A stretch of DNA of 64,000 nt from Rhizobium sp. P32RR-XVIII (GTDB lineage: Bacteria; Pseudomonadota; Alphaproteobacteria; Rhizobiales; Rhizobiaceae), in the NCBI RefSeq assembly GCF_012641395.1, contig NZ_JABAIH010000004.1, positions 496,001 to 560,000 of the forward strand. Direction: 5' to 3'. Numbering within the stretch: the stretch's first letter is position 1; every line of letters begins with the position of its first letter. Shown one piece after another: positions 19,414 through 28,205 of the stretch. The translations under genes were made by a program, and so were the position numbers. The notes below the pieces were generated by a model. It was not told the origin of the DNA. It was given only the letters and a program-made list of their open reading frames with translations, and did not search any database.

Positions 19414-20108
19414 CGGCGATTTCTGGCACCTTATGCCTTGCGACCGCTTCCAGGGCACGGAAATTCGGGTTTGCGCTCCTTGCCGCGGGCCTTTGCCTGG
19501 GGTCTGTTGCTGCTCTTGCCCAGACGCAGATTTACGACGCCAGAGCGGGCAAGTGGGTCGATTACGATAAGAAGAAGGCCAGGCAGCTCTATGCCCGCAA
19601 CAAGCAGTTGCCCGAGGCGTTCCGAAGACAGCTCGTAACATTCCGCACGGCCGAGGAGCCGGGGACGATCATCATCGACGGCAACCAACACTTTCTCTAT
19701 CTGGTGCAGCCGGGAGGACAGGCGATACGCTATGGCATCGGCGTCGGGCGCGAAGGGTTCGGTTGGGCCGGCATCGTGCGGGTCGGTCGAATGGCGGAAA
19801 ACCCGACCTGGACGCCGCCGCCGGAAATGGTGGCGCGCGACCCGAATGCGGCCAAATGGGCAGCGGGGATGCCGGGCGGCCGACCCGACAATCCGCTCGG
19901 TCCCCGTGCGATGTATCTCTACGAAGGCGACAGCGACACGATCTACCGCATTCACGGAACTATTGAGCCGTGGACGATCGGGCTCGACGTTTCGTCCGGC
20001 TGCATCCGCCTGAACAACGACGATGTGGTCGACCTCTACTCACGGGTCTCGGTTGGCGCGAAGGTCATCGTCTTGATGCAAGGGGCGGCGCTCTACAGGG
20101 GAATCTGA
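19410..20108 (+). CDS. L,D-transpeptidase (YkuD family)
   Basis: The 232-residue exported protein has an N-terminal hydrophobic signal (FGFALLAAGLCLGSVAALAQ) and a YkuD catalytic domain (residues about 85-230) with the His-Cys signature IHGT...SSGCIRLNN. Such enzymes form 3-3 peptidoglycan cross-links or attach proteins to peptidoglycan. Start 19410 overlaps the previous stop by four bases and has GAGGGG upstream; an in-frame ATG at 19398 is less likely. Confidence 0.9.
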   Translation: MTAISGTLCLATASRARKFGFALLAAGLCLGSVAALAQTQIYDARAGKWVDYDKKKARQLYARNKQLPEAFRRQLVTFRTAEEPGTIIIDGNQHFLYLVQPGGQAIRYGIGVGREGFGWAGIVRVGRMAENPTWTPPPEMVARDPNAAKWAAGMPGGRPDNPLGPRAMYLYEGDSDTIYRIHGTIEPWTIGLDVSSGCIRLNNDDVVDLYSRVSVGAKVIVLMQGAALYRGI

Positions 20109-20164
20109 CGACTGGACGGCAAGGCCGGTGAGGGCGCGTTTTTGGGGAATGAACGGAGGCGGAC

Positions 20165-20491
20165 GTGTTGGGGGCACCTATGAGCGGGCGTTTGAACTGG
20201 GCGATGGCATTCATTTCGGTTGCGGCCGCACTTCTTGGTGCCTGCCAATCGTCGTCACCGCCACCGACGGACATGTCGCGAACCAGCCTGCAGACGGCGC
20301 CGGCGGATCTGCAACTGATGTGCGCCAATGCTGCCGCAGGTAGCGCCGGTACGACTGGCAGCAAGGTTCTCCCTGTCAGCTCGCGGCAGCTCGACGCGGT
20401 CACATATGGAGTCGATCTCGACGCGGGTGGCCGCAAGTTCACCTGTGTCGTGGACAACAACGGGACGGTACGTTCCATCACTCCAGCGTAA
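20165..20491 (+). CDS. Small lipoprotein of unknown function
   Basis: A 108-residue protein has a lipobox LLGAC with the lipidated cysteine near residue 27, and a mature part with two further cysteines (LMCANAA, FTCVVDNNG) that may pair. The GTG at 20165 has GGAGG at good spacing; ATG 20180 is the alternative. It follows the L,D-transpeptidase on the same strand by 56 bases, so a cell-envelope role is plausible. No family was recognised. Confidence 0.7.
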   Translation: MLGAPMSGRLNWAMAFISVAAALLGACQSSSPPPTDMSRTSLQTAPADLQLMCANAAAGSAGTTGSKVLPVSSRQLDAVTYGVDLDAGGRKFTCVVDNNGTVRSITPA

Positions 20492-20528
20492 GGCGGTTCT
20501 GCGGAGCGGAAAACGCTCTCGGCCCGTG

Positions 20529-21104
20529 CTATTTGCGAGCCTGCACAAAAAGCCAGCGCGTCGGCTTGTTGTCGTAGCCGCTGCCATCGGCTTCGTCGAT
20601 GCTAATGTTCTGCCAGCCGCCGGCAGACAGCAATCCCGAAAGCCAGACCGCAGAAGGATAGTTGTAATAGCGGCCGAAGCCGTCATGGCCCTCTGCCGTT
20701 CCCGCCTTGAAGCTTGCATGGAAGACGCCGCCATCCCTCAGCGCACGGCGGATGCGGGCGAGTATGGCTGGCAAATCCGCGCGCGGCACGTGCAGCAGGC
20801 TGGCCTCGGCCCACACACCGTCGAATTCGCTTTCGGCATCGAGCGCTTCGAAGCGCATCACTTTCACCGGTCTGGCGAGCAGCTTCGCCGCCTGCTTGGC
20901 CAGTTCCGCCGAGCCGTCTGTTGGAGTCACGTCGAATCCTTTGGACAGCATGTAGGCGCTGTCCTGCCCGCCACCGCAGCCGAGCTCCAAGAGCCTGGCG
21001 CCGTCGGTGAGGGCCGTGAGAAACGCATCGAGCCGCGCCCTCGGCAGCTTCCGGTTTCGCGAGGCATAGGTCTCGGCGTTTTCGTCGTAGAATGAAGAGG
21101 TCAT
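20529..21104 (-). CDS. Class I SAM-dependent methyltransferase
   Basis: The 191-residue protein has motif I LLELGCGGGQDSAYM near residue 45, post-I acidic TPTDGS and motif IV EFDGVWAEASLLHVPR, typical of small-molecule methyltransferases (Methyltransf_11/25). The substrate is unknown. The start at 21104 has GAGGGAAC upstream; the 36-residue extension from 21212 is not family-like. Confidence 0.85.
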   Translation of the reverse strand: MTSSFYDENAETYASRNRKLPRARLDAFLTALTDGARLLELGCGGGQDSAYMLSKGFDVTPTDGSAELAKQAAKLLARPVKVMRFEALDAESEFDGVWAEASLLHVPRADLPAILARIRRALRDGGVFHASFKAGTAEGHDGFGRYYNYPSAVWLSGLLSAGGWQNISIDEADGSGYDNKPTRWLFVQARK

Positions 21105-21191
21105 ACGTTCGTTCCCTCGCAACGCACTGGAATTTGCACTCGTCAAAATGCTATAGTCCAAACTAGTCCGCAGCCTAGTCAGGAGACAATT

Positions 21192-21452
21192 ATGCGTCAA
21201 TGGCCAGTTCAAGATGCGAAAGCCCGCTTCAGCGAGCTGTTGGAAGCCTCTGCCGCGGAAGGACCGCAGATTGTTTCCCGGCGCGGAGAGCCGAAGGCCG
21301 TCCTTGTGTCGATCGCGGAATGGGAAAGCTTGACGAAGAGGGCAAGGCCCAGTGCGAAGGAAGTCCTTCTAGCGCCGGAGCCCAGGTTTGATCTGGAAAT
21401 TCCATCCCGGAAGGACTGGATTTGGAGAGAGATTGATCTTGGCGAGGAATAG
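21192..21452 (+). CDS. Phd/YefM-family antitoxin
   Basis: This 86-residue antitoxin has the Phd/YefM N-terminal DNA-binding fold: WPVQDAKARFSELLEAS, PQIVSRRGEPKAVLVS. The C-terminal half (RPSAKEVLLAPEPRFDLEIPSR) would wrap the toxin. It represses its own operon in known pairs. The toxin gene starts two bases after its stop. Confidence 0.92.
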   Translation: MRQWPVQDAKARFSELLEASAAEGPQIVSRRGEPKAVLVSIAEWESLTKRARPSAKEVLLAPEPRFDLEIPSRKDWIWREIDLGEE

Positions 21453-21454
21453 TC

Positions 21455-21865
21455 TTGTTTCTTCTTGATACGAATATTGTCTCCGAGCTGAGAAGAGCCA
21501 AGCCACATGGCGGCGTATCGGCCTGGCTGGCAAGCGTCAGAAATGAGGATCTTGCCATTTCGTCGGTTTCGGTGGGGGAAATTCAACGCGGTGTCGAACT
21601 CATGAGAGAACGAGATTCGCAGCGTGCCGAGGAACTGGCTGCATGGCTCGACAAACTGATCTCAAGCATCAATGTCATAGCCCTGGATGCGCAGTGTATG
21701 ATCAAATGGGCGCAATTTATGCACCGTAGGTCGCCAGCACTGCTTGCAGATGCAATGATTGCGGCGACAGCCTCGGTTTACAATCTCACGGTGGTTACGC
21801 GTGACATTGGTGATTTCGCTGCTTTTCCTGTCGCCGTCTTCAATCCTTTCGAATACAAGACCTGA
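21455..21865 (+). CDS. PIN-domain (VapC-type) toxin ribonuclease
   Basis: This 136-residue PIN nuclease has the acidic residues in place: LLDTNIVSE (Asp near residue 5), SVGEIQRGV (Glu), LLADAMIAATA (Asp) and VTRDIGDF (Asp). It should cleave RNA when freed from the Phd partner. Translation starts at TTG 21455, six bases after GAGGA inside the antitoxin end, giving tight coupling. Confidence 0.92.
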   Translation: MFLLDTNIVSELRRAKPHGGVSAWLASVRNEDLAISSVSVGEIQRGVELMRERDSQRAEELAAWLDKLISSINVIALDAQCMIKWAQFMHRRSPALLADAMIAATASVYNLTVVTRDIGDFAAFPVAVFNPFEYKT

Positions 21866-21963
21866 AACTTGTCACTGTTACAAGAAAATAGGTCAGCATT
21901 CTTGACTTAATTTTTGTTGCGTGATTTGGTCCGCAAACGACAAAAAATTACGAGGAAACTCCC

Positions 21964-23184
21964 ATGTTGAATTGGGACAATATCTTTGCGACCCGTTCGT
22001 CGCGCATGCGTGCATCGGAAATCCGTGAGCTTTTGAAGCTTCTCGAGCAGCCGGATATCATCTCGTTCGCCGGCGGCATTCCGGATCCGGCGCTGTTCCC
22101 CGACAAGGAATTCAAGGCTGCCTATGCCGATATTTTCGAGAGCGCTGCCGTCAATTCGGCGCTGCAATACTCGGTGAGCGAAGGCTACAAGCCGCTCCGC
22201 GAATGGCTGGTTAGGCAGATGGCCGCCCTCGGCGTCCCCTGCGGCCTCGACAACGTCTTCATCGTTTCGGGCTCGCAGCAGGGCCTCGACTATCTCGGCA
22301 AGCTTTTCCTGTCGCCGAAAGATACCGCCCTCGTCACGTGGCCGACCTATCTCGGAGCGCTGCAGGCCTTCAACGCCTATGAACCGTCTTACGACCAGTT
22401 GACGCCAAACGGCAACCGGACGCCCGAATCCTACCGTGCGACTGCGGCCCAGAATGGCGGCAAGGTGAAGTTCGCCTATCTTTCCGCCGATTTCTCGAAC
22501 CCGACCGGCGAGACCGTTGATCGCGCGGGCCGCGAAAAAGTTCTGGAACTTGCAGAAGAACTCGACATCGCCGTCATCGAGGACGCCGCCTACCAGTCGC
22601 TGCGCTATGATGGCGAGGCGGTCCCGCCGATCCTGGCACTGGAAATTGCCAAGAAGGGCGATATCAACGATACGCGCACGATCTATTGCGGCAGCTTCTC
22701 CAAGACACTGGCGCCGGGCCTTCGCGTCGGCTTCATTGTTGCGAACGCGCCGGTCATCCGTAAGCTCGTACTTATGAAGCAGGCGGCAGATCTGCATTCC
22801 TCGACGATCAACCAGATGGCGATCGCCCAGGTCGCGGAACGCGGTTTCGACGCGCAGGTCGCCAAGATCAAAGCGGCCTACAGCCATCGGCGCAATTGCA
22901 CGCTGGCCGCGCTCGAAAAGCACATGCCTGAAGGTATCCGCTGGACGAAGCCGGAAGGCGGCATGTTCATCTGGATCACGCTGCCGAAGGGCATGGATGG
23001 CGCGGCGCTGCTTGCAAAGTCGATCGAGACCGCGAAGGTTGCCTTCGTTCCCGGCAAGGCGTTCTTTGCCGACGGCTCGGGCGAGAACACGATCCGCGTC
23101 AGCTTTTCGTGCGCCAACGATCAGATGATCGAGGAAGGCATTGGCCGTCTCGGCCGGCTGATCGCCAAGGAAATCGGCGGCTGA
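21964..23184 (+). CDS. PLP-dependent class I/II aminotransferase, 2-aminoadipate type
   Basis: The 406-residue enzyme belongs to the MocR-like/LysN aminotransferase group. It shows ISFAGGIPDPALFP near residue 34, the cofactor-contacting SGSQQGLDYLGKL, the NPTGETV stretch, and the Schiff-base lysine in YCGSFSKTLAPGLRVG near residue 245. It moves amino groups between an amino acid (aromatic, branched or aminoadipate) and a 2-oxo acid; the exact substrate is not predictable. GAGGAAA precedes the ATG. No regulatory domain is fused. Confidence 0.9.
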   Translation: MLNWDNIFATRSSRMRASEIRELLKLLEQPDIISFAGGIPDPALFPDKEFKAAYADIFESAAVNSALQYSVSEGYKPLREWLVRQMAALGVPCGLDNVFIVSGSQQGLDYLGKLFLSPKDTALVTWPTYLGALQAFNAYEPSYDQLTPNGNRTPESYRATAAQNGGKVKFAYLSADFSNPTGETVDRAGREKVLELAEELDIAVIEDAAYQSLRYDGEAVPPILALEIAKKGDINDTRTIYCGSFSKTLAPGLRVGFIVANAPVIRKLVLMKQAADLHSSTINQMAIAQVAERGFDAQVAKIKAAYSHRRNCTLAALEKHMPEGIRWTKPEGGMFIWITLPKGMDGAALLAKSIETAKVAFVPGKAFFADGSGENTIRVSFSCANDQMIEEGIGRLGRLIAKEIGG

Positions 23185-23205
23185 GCGCCGCCGACCCTTC
23201 AATGC

Positions 23206-24264
23206 CTATTTCTTAAGGTGCGGGGCGAACAATTCCATGTCCGCCTCGCCCAAGCGATCCTTCGCCGTATTGAGCTGGTGCCAATAAGGATAGATCACCG
23301 GCGGCACGCTGACGTCGTCGAGCCGCTTGCGCTCCTCTTCGCTCAGCGTCAGGTCGGCAGCGGCGAGGTTGTCCTTGAACTGCGCCTCGGTGCGGCCGCC
23401 GATGACGACGGAGGTCACAGCCTTGCGGCCGATCAGCCAGGCGAGCGCGATCTGCGCCGCCGACACGCCGCGGCTTTCGGCGATCGAGACCAGCGCGTCA
23501 ACGATATTCCAGAGGCGGTTTTCGTCGCGGATCGGCGGCTCGGTCCAGCCGGCGAACTGGCGCGTGCCTTCGGGTGTCGCCTGATTGCGGCGATGCTTGC
23601 CAGAAAGCAGGCCACCGGCAAGCGGGCTCCAGACGAGGACGCCAAGACCCTGATCGACGGTAATCGGCAGCAGCTCGTATTCGGCATCGCGGGCTTCCAG
23701 CGTGTAGTGGATCTGCTGGCTGACGAAGCGCTGGTATTTGTATTCCCTGGAGACGCCGAGCGCCTTCATGATGTGCCAGCCGGAGAAGTTCGAGCAACCG
23801 ATGTAGCGGACCTTGCCCTGCCGCACGAGCGTATCCAGCGCCTCCATCGTTTCTTCCAGCGGCGTCTGGCCGTCCCACTCATGGAGCTGGTAGAGATCGA
23901 TGACATCGGTCTTCATGCGCTTGAGGCTTGCCTCACAGGCTGCGATGAGGTGCTGGCGCGACGAACCGGCGTCGTTCGGCCCATCGCCCATCGGGAAGCG
24001 GGCTTTGGTGGCAACGAGCACGCCGTTCTTGCGCTGCCCGCCGAGAATTTCGCCAAGGATTTCCTCGGAGGCGCCGGCCGAATAGACATCGGCCGTGTCG
24101 ATCAGATTGACGCCGGCATCGAGGCACATATCGACGAGGCGGCGGGCTTCGGAAACGCCGAGATCGCCGACTTTTTTCGCCCAGCCCACGCCGCCGAAGG
24201 TCATCGTGCCCATCGTCACGGTTGAAATCCTGAGGCCCGAGCGGCCCAGCTGGCGATACTCCAT
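23206..24264 (-). CDS. Aldo/keto reductase
   Basis: The 352-residue TIM-barrel NADPH oxidoreductase has the tetrad visible in order: Asp and Tyr in NLIDTADVYSAGASE (residues about 55-65), Lys in VATKARF near residue 90, His in YQLHEWDG near residue 130. The C-terminal NADPH site reads VVIGGRTEAQFKDNLAA. The start at 24264 has GAGGAG upstream. It is convergent with the aminotransferase (21-base gap). The carbonyl substrate is unknown. Confidence 0.9.
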   Translation of the reverse strand: MEYRQLGRSGLRISTVTMGTMTFGGVGWAKKVGDLGVSEARRLVDMCLDAGVNLIDTADVYSAGASEEILGEILGGQRKNGVLVATKARFPMGDGPNDAGSSRQHLIAACEASLKRMKTDVIDLYQLHEWDGQTPLEETMEALDTLVRQGKVRYIGCSNFSGWHIMKALGVSREYKYQRFVSQQIHYTLEARDAEYELLPITVDQGLGVLVWSPLAGGLLSGKHRRNQATPEGTRQFAGWTEPPIRDENRLWNIVDALVSIAESRGVSAAQIALAWLIGRKAVTSVVIGGRTEAQFKDNLAAADLTLSEEERKRLDDVSVPPVIYPYWHQLNTAKDRLGEADMELFAPHLKK

Positions 24265-24445
24265 TGTCGTTCTCCTCACCTTAAAAATCGAAAAATCGAA
24301 ACGCGGGTTAGAAAATAGCGGGCTACCGTCACGGTCAAGTACAACCTCACGCCCATGTATTCGCGGTGGTGCTTAGCCGAGTGTCACAATCATGTTATTC
24401 GGCCTGTCTATGGAACGCCTCATGTTCATCATGAGGGAAATAGCC

Positions 24446-25423
24446 ATGAAGAAGCTCTCTGCCTTTGCCGCGCTGCTGGCAGCCGGTCTCGTCTCCGTTT
24501 CGGCCCAGGCCGCAAATCTCGTGCTTTATACCAGCCAGCCGAACGAAGATGCGCAGGCGACGGTCGATGGCTTCATGGCGGCCAATCCCGACGTCAAGGT
24601 CGATTGGGTTCGCGACGGCACGCCGAAGATCATGGCCAAGCTTCAAGCCGAAATCCAGGCCGGCAACCCGGTTGCCGACGTCCTGCTGATCGCCGACGTC
24701 GTGACGCTGGAGCGCCTCAAGGAAGACGGCAAGCTGATGGCCTACAAATCGCCGGAGGCCGCCAACTACGACGGCGCGCTCTACGACGCCGACGGCTATT
24801 ACTACTCCACCAAGCTGATCACGACCGGCATCATGTACAACACGTCCGCTTCGATGAAGCCGACGAGCTGGAAGGATCTCACGAAGCCGGAAGCCAAGGG
24901 CCTCGTCACCATGCCGAGCCCGCTCGCTTCGGGTGCGGCCCTGATTCACGCACAGACGCTGGCTGCCGTTCCGGGCCTCGGCTGGGACTACTACAAGGCG
25001 CTTGCCGAGAACGGCGCGAGCGCTTCCGGCGGCAACGGCGTCGTCCTGAAGTCCGTCGCTTCGGGCGAGAAGGCCTACGGCATGGTCGTTGACTACCTGC
25101 CGATCCGCGAAAAGGCCAAGGGCGCTCCGGTCGAGTTCGTCTTCCCGAGCGAAGGCGTTTCGGCCGTCACCGAGCCGGTCGGCATCCTCGCCAGTGCCAA
25201 GAACGTCGACGCCGCCAAGAAGTTTGTTGACTATGTTCTCTCCGAAAAGGGCCAGGAAGGGTTCCTGAAGCTCGGCTACATCCCAGCCCGCAACGGCATG
25301 AAGCTGCCCGACGGCTTCCCGGCACGCGACACCATCAAGGTGCTGCCCGTCAACGCCGCCGAGGCGCTGAAAGACACGGACCAGGACCTGAAGACCTTCT
25401 CGGGCATGTTCGGTTCGAACTGA
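24446..25423 (+). CDS. ABC importer substrate-binding protein (AfuA/FbpA-like)
   Basis: This 325-residue periplasmic binding protein has a clear signal peptide (MKKLSAFAALLAAGLVSVSAQA-AN). The mature part matches the COG1840 class: LVLYTSQPNEDAQ, KIMAKLQAEIQAGNPVADVLL, KAYGMVVDYLP. This class includes binders of Fe3+, phosphonates, thiamine and polyamine-like ligands. The tyrosine pair typical of Fe3+ coordination is not obvious, so iron is only one option. It heads a three-gene importer with permease and ATPase. Confidence 0.87.
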   Translation: MKKLSAFAALLAAGLVSVSAQAANLVLYTSQPNEDAQATVDGFMAANPDVKVDWVRDGTPKIMAKLQAEIQAGNPVADVLLIADVVTLERLKEDGKLMAYKSPEAANYDGALYDADGYYYSTKLITTGIMYNTSASMKPTSWKDLTKPEAKGLVTMPSPLASGAALIHAQTLAAVPGLGWDYYKALAENGASASGGNGVVLKSVASGEKAYGMVVDYLPIREKAKGAPVEFVFPSEGVSAVTEPVGILASAKNVDAAKKFVDYVLSEKGQEGFLKLGYIPARNGMKLPDGFPARDTIKVLPVNAAEALKDTDQDLKTFSGMFGSN

Positions 25424-25430
25424 TCGGTCC

Positions 25431-27125
25431 ATGCAAGGATACGTACGTCCAGGAAACAGCCAGCCCGCCTGGCTGTTTCCTTTTATTGTCAGTGTGGTTC
25501 TTTTCCTGAGCGTGCTGCCCTTGGCGCGGCTCGCGATCGTCGGCATCTCGGCCTTTGCCAATGGCGGCGTGATGGTGGTTCTGTCCGATCCGATGGTCTG
25601 GTCGGCGGTTTATTACACCATCGTCACGGCAATCCTCGGAACCATTATTTCCCTCATCATCGGCTGCGGTTTCGCCTATCTGCTGACCCTCACCGACATC
25701 CCCGCCAAAGGGCCGCTCAGCTTCTTCTTCGTTCTCCCGATGATGATTCCGCCGCAGGTCACCGCGCTTGCCTGGGTGCAGATGTCCGGGCCGTCGAGCC
25801 CGCTCCTGAAGGCGCTGCATATCGCCCCGCCGCTCGGCTCGCCGCAGCCGCTTTATTCGGTGGGCGGGATCGCGCTGCTTTACGGCGTGCAGCATGCGCC
25901 GCTCGTCTATCTGGCGCTGAGGGCAGGGTTGATGGCGCTGCCGCGCGACGGCGTCGAATCCGCGCGGCTTTCCGGCGCCTCTAGCCTGCAGGTCCTTCGT
26001 GACGTCATCCTGCCGCTGTCACTGCCCGGTGTCATTGCCGGTGCGGCGATCTCCTTCGTCTCCTGCACCGGCAATTTCGGCATTCCGGCGATCCTCGGCA
26101 TCCCCGCCTCGATCTTCACGCTGCCGACGCTGATCTTCTCCAAGTTCACCGCTTTCACCAGCCGCACCTTCGGCGACGTGGCGTTGCTGTCGGCGATCAT
26201 CGCGACCATTTCCGTCGTGGGACTTGCAATCCAGGATCGGGCCTTGCGCGGCCGGGATTATCGCGTCCTCGGCCTTTCCGGCGCGACGGCGGCCTTCGAA
26301 CTAGGGACGTGGAAGCTGCTGTTCGTGCCGCTGCTCTGGATCATCCTGTTCTTCATGCTGGCCGCGCCCTTCTTCGCGCTGGTTGCGGGCGCCCTGGTGC
26401 CGGCCTACGGCGTGCCGCTCACCTTCAAAACCATGACGCTGCATGCCTTCGAGGAGATTCTCTTCCGACAGACCGTGACGCGCACGGCATTCGTCAATTC
26501 GCTTTCTCTTGCGGCTGGAACAGCAGTAGGTCTCCTTCTGGTGACGGTGCTGGCGGCCTATGTCTTGACGCGGCGCAAGGATGCGATCGCGCGTGCCATA
26601 TCGAGCCTGATCGAGATTCCCTATTCGCTTCCGGGCATCGTCATGGCTGTGTGCTTCATCCTGGTTTTTGCCGCGCCGCTGCCGGTCCTCAACGTGACGC
26701 TCTACGGCACGATCTGGATCATCCTGATTGCCTATTTCTCGAGCTTCTTCGCGGTCAGCCTGAAACCTGTCGTCAGCGCCTTCCACCAGCTCGATCCGGC
26801 GTTGGAGGAGGCGGCACGGCTTTCCGGTGCAGGCTTCTTCCGGCGGCTCAGGGACATCATCGTGCCGCTGGTCGCTCCGGCGGCGGGTGCCTCGGTCATC
26901 CTCGTCTTCCTGATTGCCTGCAACGAGCTGACGATTTCGGCGCTGCTCTGGTCCGCAGGTACGCAGACGCTCGGTGTCGCGATCTACAATCTCGACGACA
27001 GCGGCAGCTCGGATCTTGCCTCCGCACTTTCCGTGCTCGTCGTGCTGATGGTCATTTTCATGATGTTGCTGCTGGAATTGCTGGCCAAGCGGCTTCCCAA
27101 GGGGGTGGTGCCTTGGCGAAGCTGA
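25431..27125 (+). CDS. ABC importer permease, fused double-domain type
   Basis: This 564-residue integral membrane protein has two BPD_transp_1 halves, about 12 membrane helices. Each half has an EAA-type coupling loop: VESARLSGASSLQVLRDVILP near residue 180 and EEAARLSGAGFFRRLRDIIVP near residue 460. This FbpB-like fusion forms the whole channel in one chain. It starts eight bases after the binding-protein stop and overlaps the ATPase gene by 13 bases. Confidence 0.93.
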   Translation: MQGYVRPGNSQPAWLFPFIVSVVLFLSVLPLARLAIVGISAFANGGVMVVLSDPMVWSAVYYTIVTAILGTIISLIIGCGFAYLLTLTDIPAKGPLSFFFVLPMMIPPQVTALAWVQMSGPSSPLLKALHIAPPLGSPQPLYSVGGIALLYGVQHAPLVYLALRAGLMALPRDGVESARLSGASSLQVLRDVILPLSLPGVIAGAAISFVSCTGNFGIPAILGIPASIFTLPTLIFSKFTAFTSRTFGDVALLSAIIATISVVGLAIQDRALRGRDYRVLGLSGATAAFELGTWKLLFVPLLWIILFFMLAAPFFALVAGALVPAYGVPLTFKTMTLHAFEEILFRQTVTRTAFVNSLSLAAGTAVGLLLVTVLAAYVLTRRKDAIARAISSLIEIPYSLPGIVMAVCFILVFAAPLPVLNVTLYGTIWIILIAYFSSFFAVSLKPVVSAFHQLDPALEEAARLSGAGFFRRLRDIIVPLVAPAAGASVILVFLIACNELTISALLWSAGTQTLGVAIYNLDDSGSSDLASALSVLVVLMVIFMMLLLELLAKRLPKGVVPWRS

Positions 27126-28141
27126 TCCTCAATCACGTCAGCAAGGATTTCGGCACCGGAAAGCCGGCGGTCAGCGCGCTTTCGCTCGAGGTTCGCGAAG
27201 GCGGGTTCCTGGCGCTGCTCGGACCGTCCGGCTGCGGCAAGACGACGGTGCTCAGGATGATCGCTGGCTTCGAGACGCCGACCGACGGCTCGATCCATCT
27301 CGGCGAGCGGTTGCTTGCCGATGCGTCGCAGTCGCTGCCGCCCGAACGGCGCAACATGGCGATGGTCTTCCAGTCCTATGCGCTCTGGCCGCATATGAAC
27401 GTCGCCGATAATGTCGGCTATCCGCTGAAGGTGCGCGGCATTGGGGGCGAAGCCTATCGCCGCAAGGTGCGGGATGCCCTTTCGACCGTGCGGCTTGCCG
27501 ACTATGCCGAGCGGCGTCCGGCCGATCTTTCCGGTGGCCAGCGGCAGCGGGTGGCGCTTGCGCGCTGCTTGGTGACATCGCCCGATGTCGTGCTGCTCGA
27601 CGAACCGCTCGCCAATCTCGACCGCCACCTGAAGCAGGAGATGGAAGAGACCTTTCGCGAATTTCACCAGCGTTCCGGCGCAACAATGATCTATGTGACG
27701 CACGACCAGAGCGAGGCGATGGCGCTTGCAACGGACGTTGCGGTGATGTCCGAGGGTCGCCTGCTGCAGGCGGCGCCGCCTGCCGAGATCTACGCGCGGC
27801 CCGAAGGCCGGATCGTCGGCGGACTGGTCGGGCGAGGCGCGATCCTGACCGTGCAGTCTCCCATCGGTGACAAGCGTGATCTTGATTGGAATGCGCTGCA
27901 GACCATCATTGGAAGCCAGCCGGGCGAGGGGCCGCAAGCCGATGTGCTCGTCCGTCCCGAAGACGTCGTGCTTGGGGCAGAAGGCATGCCGGCGACGGTC
28001 GAATCCGTTCTTTACGAAGGCGAGCGTTACGCGCTGAAACTCACCCTTGAGAACGGCCAGTCGCTGCGTGCCTTCAGCCGCATGCCAGTGCTGCCCGGCG
28101 AGGCGTTGAAGGTTACGATCCGCGCGGCATGGCGGCTTTGA
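27113..28141 (+). CDS. ABC importer ATP-binding protein
   Basis: The 342-residue ATPase has Walker A GPSGCGKTTVLRM near residue 35, signature LSGGQRQRVALARCL near residue 140, Walker B VVLLDEPLANLD, switch YVTHDQSEAMAL, and a C-terminal TOBE-like regulatory domain (residues about 280-342; VRPEDVVLG, GERYALKL). A TTG start at 27113, inside the end of the permease gene, gives the family N-terminus (LAKLILNHVS) and tight coupling. It powers the preceding permease. Confidence 0.92.
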   Translation: MAKLILNHVSKDFGTGKPAVSALSLEVREGGFLALLGPSGCGKTTVLRMIAGFETPTDGSIHLGERLLADASQSLPPERRNMAMVFQSYALWPHMNVADNVGYPLKVRGIGGEAYRRKVRDALSTVRLADYAERRPADLSGGQRQRVALARCLVTSPDVVLLDEPLANLDRHLKQEMEETFREFHQRSGATMIYVTHDQSEAMALATDVAVMSEGRLLQAAPPAEIYARPEGRIVGGLVGRGAILTVQSPIGDKRDLDWNALQTIIGSQPGEGPQADVLVRPEDVVLGAEGMPATVESVLYEGERYALKLTLENGQSLRAFSRMPVLPGEALKVTIRAAWRL

Positions 28142-28205
28142 TTTCTGCCTTCCCGAACGCTTCTTTCGTCTCTAGTAATGGCGTAATGCCAACCGGAAAC
28201 GCCCG

